From: Lachnospiraceae bacterium
Lineage (GTDB): Bacteria > Bacillota > Clostridia > Lachnospirales > Lachnospiraceae
Direction: 5' to 3'
Assembly: GCA_021770245.1 (NCBI GenBank)
Contig: JAETRI010000026.1
Coordinates: 1-43,460 of the forward strand
Length of the DNA stretch: 43,460 nucleotides
The notes below the pieces were generated by a model that worked only from the letters and a program-made list of their open reading frames with translations, did not search any database and was not told where the DNA came from. Positions 41,810 to 43,460 of the stretch are shown one piece after another. Position numbers and translations under genes: made by a program. Within the stretch, counting starts at the first letter, position 1; every line of letters starts with the position of its first letter.

Positions 41810-42511
41810 ATGTCGTATCTTATATGTGAAAACGTCTCATTTGCATATGAAAACCAGACGGTGGTTTCCAACCTGAACTTCCGGGTGGATGCGGGGGATT
41901 ATCTTTGCATCATCGGGGAAAACGGGACGGGAAAAACGACGCTGATGCGGGGGCTTCTGGGCCTGAAAAAACCTTCCGGCGGCAGGATCCTCATGGGGGA
42001 CGGCCTGCGGGCTTCAGAAATCGGATATGTGCCCCAACAGGATGCGGTGCAGAGGGATTTTCCGGCTTCCGTGTACGAGGTGGTGCGTTCCGGCTGCCTG
42101 AACAGGCGGGGCCTGCGGCCGGGATACGGATTGCAGGAGAAAAACAGGGCCCTTCACAGCCTGGAGATTCTGCATATCTCGGATTTGAAAGAGAAGAGTT
42201 TTCAGGAACTGTCGGGGGGACAGAGGCAGAGAGTGCTGCTGGCCAGGTCCTTATGCGCCACCAGCCGTCTCCTGCTTTTGGACGAGCCGACCACGGGTCT
42301 GGATCCGGTGGCCGTGGAAGAACTATATGGGATTTTGGAGGAATTGAATACCAAACACGGCCTGACGGTGATCATGGTATCCCATGCCATTCAGGAGTCC
42401 GTGGAACGATCCAGCCATATCCTCCATCTGTCCAGAGAAGGGTATTTCTTCGGGACGACACAGGAATATTTGAATGGCAGCTTTGGCGGCAGGTTTATGG
42501 GAGTAAAATAA
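41810..42511 (+). CDS. znuC: zinc ABC transporter ATPase (ZnuC-type)
   Basis: A 233-residue ATPase that powers the importer. Walker A GENGTGKTTL, ABC signature LSGGQRQRVLLARSL, Walker B LLLLDEPTTGLD and the switch His in VIMVSHAIQES are all present. Length and sequence style (YVPQQDAVQRDFPASVYEVVRSG) fit the ZnuC/MtsB/AdcC group. The start is fixed by the GGGAG of element E. The permease gene begins 2 bases after its stop. Confidence 0.95.
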   Translation: MSYLICENVSFAYENQTVVSNLNFRVDAGDYLCIIGENGTGKTTLMRGLLGLKKPSGGRILMGDGLRASEIGYVPQQDAVQRDFPASVYEVVRSGCLNRRGLRPGYGLQEKNRALHSLEILHISDLKEKSFQELSGGQRQRVLLARSLCATSRLLLLDEPTTGLDPVAVEELYGILEELNTKHGLTVIMVSHAIQESVERSSHILHLSREGYFFGTTQEYLNGSFGGRFMGVK

Positions 42512-42512
42512 G

Positions 42513-43343
42513 ATGCGGATGTCCGAATGGCTTATTACGATGTTTTCTTATCCTTTTATGCAGAGGGCGTTCCTCGTGGGCATCCTCATTTCTTTATGTG
42601 CTTCCCTCTTGGGGGTCAGCCTGGTACTGAAAAGATATTCCATGATCGGGGACGGGCTCTCCCACGTGGGGTTCGGCGCGCTGGCAGCTGCTTCCGCCCT
42701 GCAGCTTGCCCCTCTGGCCGTGGCGGTCCCGGTGGTGATGCTGGCCGCTGTCCTGCTGCTGCGCCTCGGAGAGGGAGGTAAGCTGAAAGGGGATGCGGCC
42801 GTCGCCATGATTTCCACCGGCGCACTGGCGGCCGGGGTGATGATCGTATCGCTGACGACAGGCATGAATGCGGATCTCAACAGCTATCTGTTCGGTTCGA
42901 TTCTGGCTATGAGCAGGGAGGATGTAATACTAAGCGTGCTTTTGTGCATGGCAGTACTGATCCTGTATATTTTCTTTTACGATAAAATCTTTGCGGTGAC
43001 ATTCGACGAAACCTTCGCCAGGGCCACCGGGGTGCACGCAGGGGCTTACAACATGCTCCTGGCGGTGCTGACCGCCGTGACCGTAGTGATGGGAATGCGG
43101 ATGATGGGCGCGCTGTTGATTTCCAGCCTGATTATTTTCCCTGCGCTGACGGCCATGCGCATCTGCAAATCCTACCGCAGCGTGATTCTCTGCGCGGTGC
43201 TCCTTTCCCTGCTGAGCTTCCTTGTGGGGATGGCGGTATCCTTCCTGTATGCTACGCCTGCCGGAGCGAGCATCGTGATGGCGGATATCCTTTTCTACTG
43301 CCTGTTCGCGGGCGTGGCGGCCGTCCGGGAGAGGCGTGCTTAA
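42513..43343 (+). CDS. znuB: zinc ABC transporter permease (ZnuB-type)
   Basis: A 276-residue membrane protein with about eight to nine transmembrane segments of the ABC-3 permease family. Family motifs: FMQRAFLVGILISLCASLLGVSLVLKRYSMIGDGLSHVGFGALA near the start, ATGVHAGAYNMLLAVLTAVTVVMGMRMMGALLISSLIIFPALTAM in the second half. It starts 2 bases after the znuC stop, with GGGAG in the end of znuC as ribosome-binding site. It completes the ZnuABC set. Confidence 0.95.
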   Translation: MRMSEWLITMFSYPFMQRAFLVGILISLCASLLGVSLVLKRYSMIGDGLSHVGFGALAAASALQLAPLAVAVPVVMLAAVLLLRLGEGGKLKGDAAVAMISTGALAAGVMIVSLTTGMNADLNSYLFGSILAMSREDVILSVLLCMAVLILYIFFYDKIFAVTFDETFARATGVHAGAYNMLLAVLTAVTVVMGMRMMGALLISSLIIFPALTAMRICKSYRSVILCAVLLSLLSFLVGMAVSFLYATPAGASIVMADILFYCLFAGVAAVRERRA

Positions 43344-43460
43344 CCGGGACAAACGCCAGACAGGATCTGCGTCCAGGCTGCGGCCCTGCCCGGCTCCGCG
43401 TGGTGATCATAAAGGGGACACGCTCCCGCTCAGCCAAAAACGCAGCGGTACTAAGCTCGC
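43344..43460 (+). other. non-coding end of window
   Basis: No gene seen. It begins GGGACAAACGCCAG, another half-copy of the CAAACGC repeat end, here directly after znuB; its partner arm is not in the window or has decayed. Confidence 0.4.

Noticed and set aside
1-43460. CRISPR arrays, tRNA and rRNA genes
   Set aside because: No regularly spaced direct repeats with spacers, no tRNA-like cloverleaf and no rRNA sequence were noticed; rnpB is the only RNA gene recognised.

Overview
The window reads as chromosomal DNA of a GC-rich anaerobic Bacillota, most likely a gut Clostridia/Lachnospiraceae-type bacterium. The grounds are Gram-positive style Shine-Dalgarno sites (GGAGG, AAGGAGG), a CUT1 lipoprotein sugar transporter, ROK regulation, YlmH, a bacterial RNase P RNA and a COG4905-type membrane protein. 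No taxon can be fixed from the sequence alone.

Region 1 (1-1300): a hormone-sensitive-lipase-type esterase flanked by long inverted repeats that begin CAAACGC and end GCGTTTG. Region 2 (1460-14980): a sugar-use island in two transcription units. The first holds a phosphofructokinase, a triosephosphate-isomerase paralogue, a LarA-like nickel racemase/epimerase homologue, a ROK repressor and a Gfo/Idh dehydrogenase, and ends in a strong terminator. The second holds a phosphoglucose isomerase, a second Gfo/Idh enzyme, a xylose-isomerase-like TIM barrel, and a substrate-binding lipoprotein with two permeases. Both units start with a sigma-70 promoter followed at the same offset by the AT palindrome core AAATTAATTAAT, the likely ROK operator. 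No ATPase for the transporter is in the window. The substrate is unknown; the two Gfo/Idh enzymes plus TIM barrel suggest oxidoreductive cleavage or epimerisation of a glycoside or unusual hexose, feeding local copies of glycolytic enzymes.

Region 3 (15264-32898): a two-gene Tc (toxin complex) locus. The first gene is a fused TcB-TcC cocoon protein with a C-terminal toxin domain that looks like a Cys/His peptidase-type effector. The second encodes a 3673-residue protein: a complete TcA-like pore subunit followed, in the same frame, by a GLUG-repeat region, an Ig-like segment and a full radical SAM/SPASM enzyme domain. A translation-initiation element seen in front of other genes of this window lies exactly at the junction, so the enzyme part may also be made separately. 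This is the strongest candidate for an undescribed system.

Region 4 (33000-36300): rnpB, a membrane-anchored trypsin-like protease, then a lower-GC patch of decayed mobile DNA (AbiEii remnant, YafQ-type toxin-antitoxin pair, XRE regulator with a frameshifted partner, integrase remnant). Region 5 (36320-43343): a zinc-handling block with two CobW/COG0523 GTPases (one very His-rich), ylmH, a COG4905 membrane protein and a ZnuA-ZnuC-ZnuB transporter.

Across the whole window, at least five genes or gene junctions carry a small stem-loop directly followed by the exact 10-mer AGATGGGAGC, and three more carry close variants. The stem sequences differ from copy to copy but keep pairing, which points to selection for RNA structure at translation starts or to a mobile repeat family that supplies Shine-Dalgarno sites.
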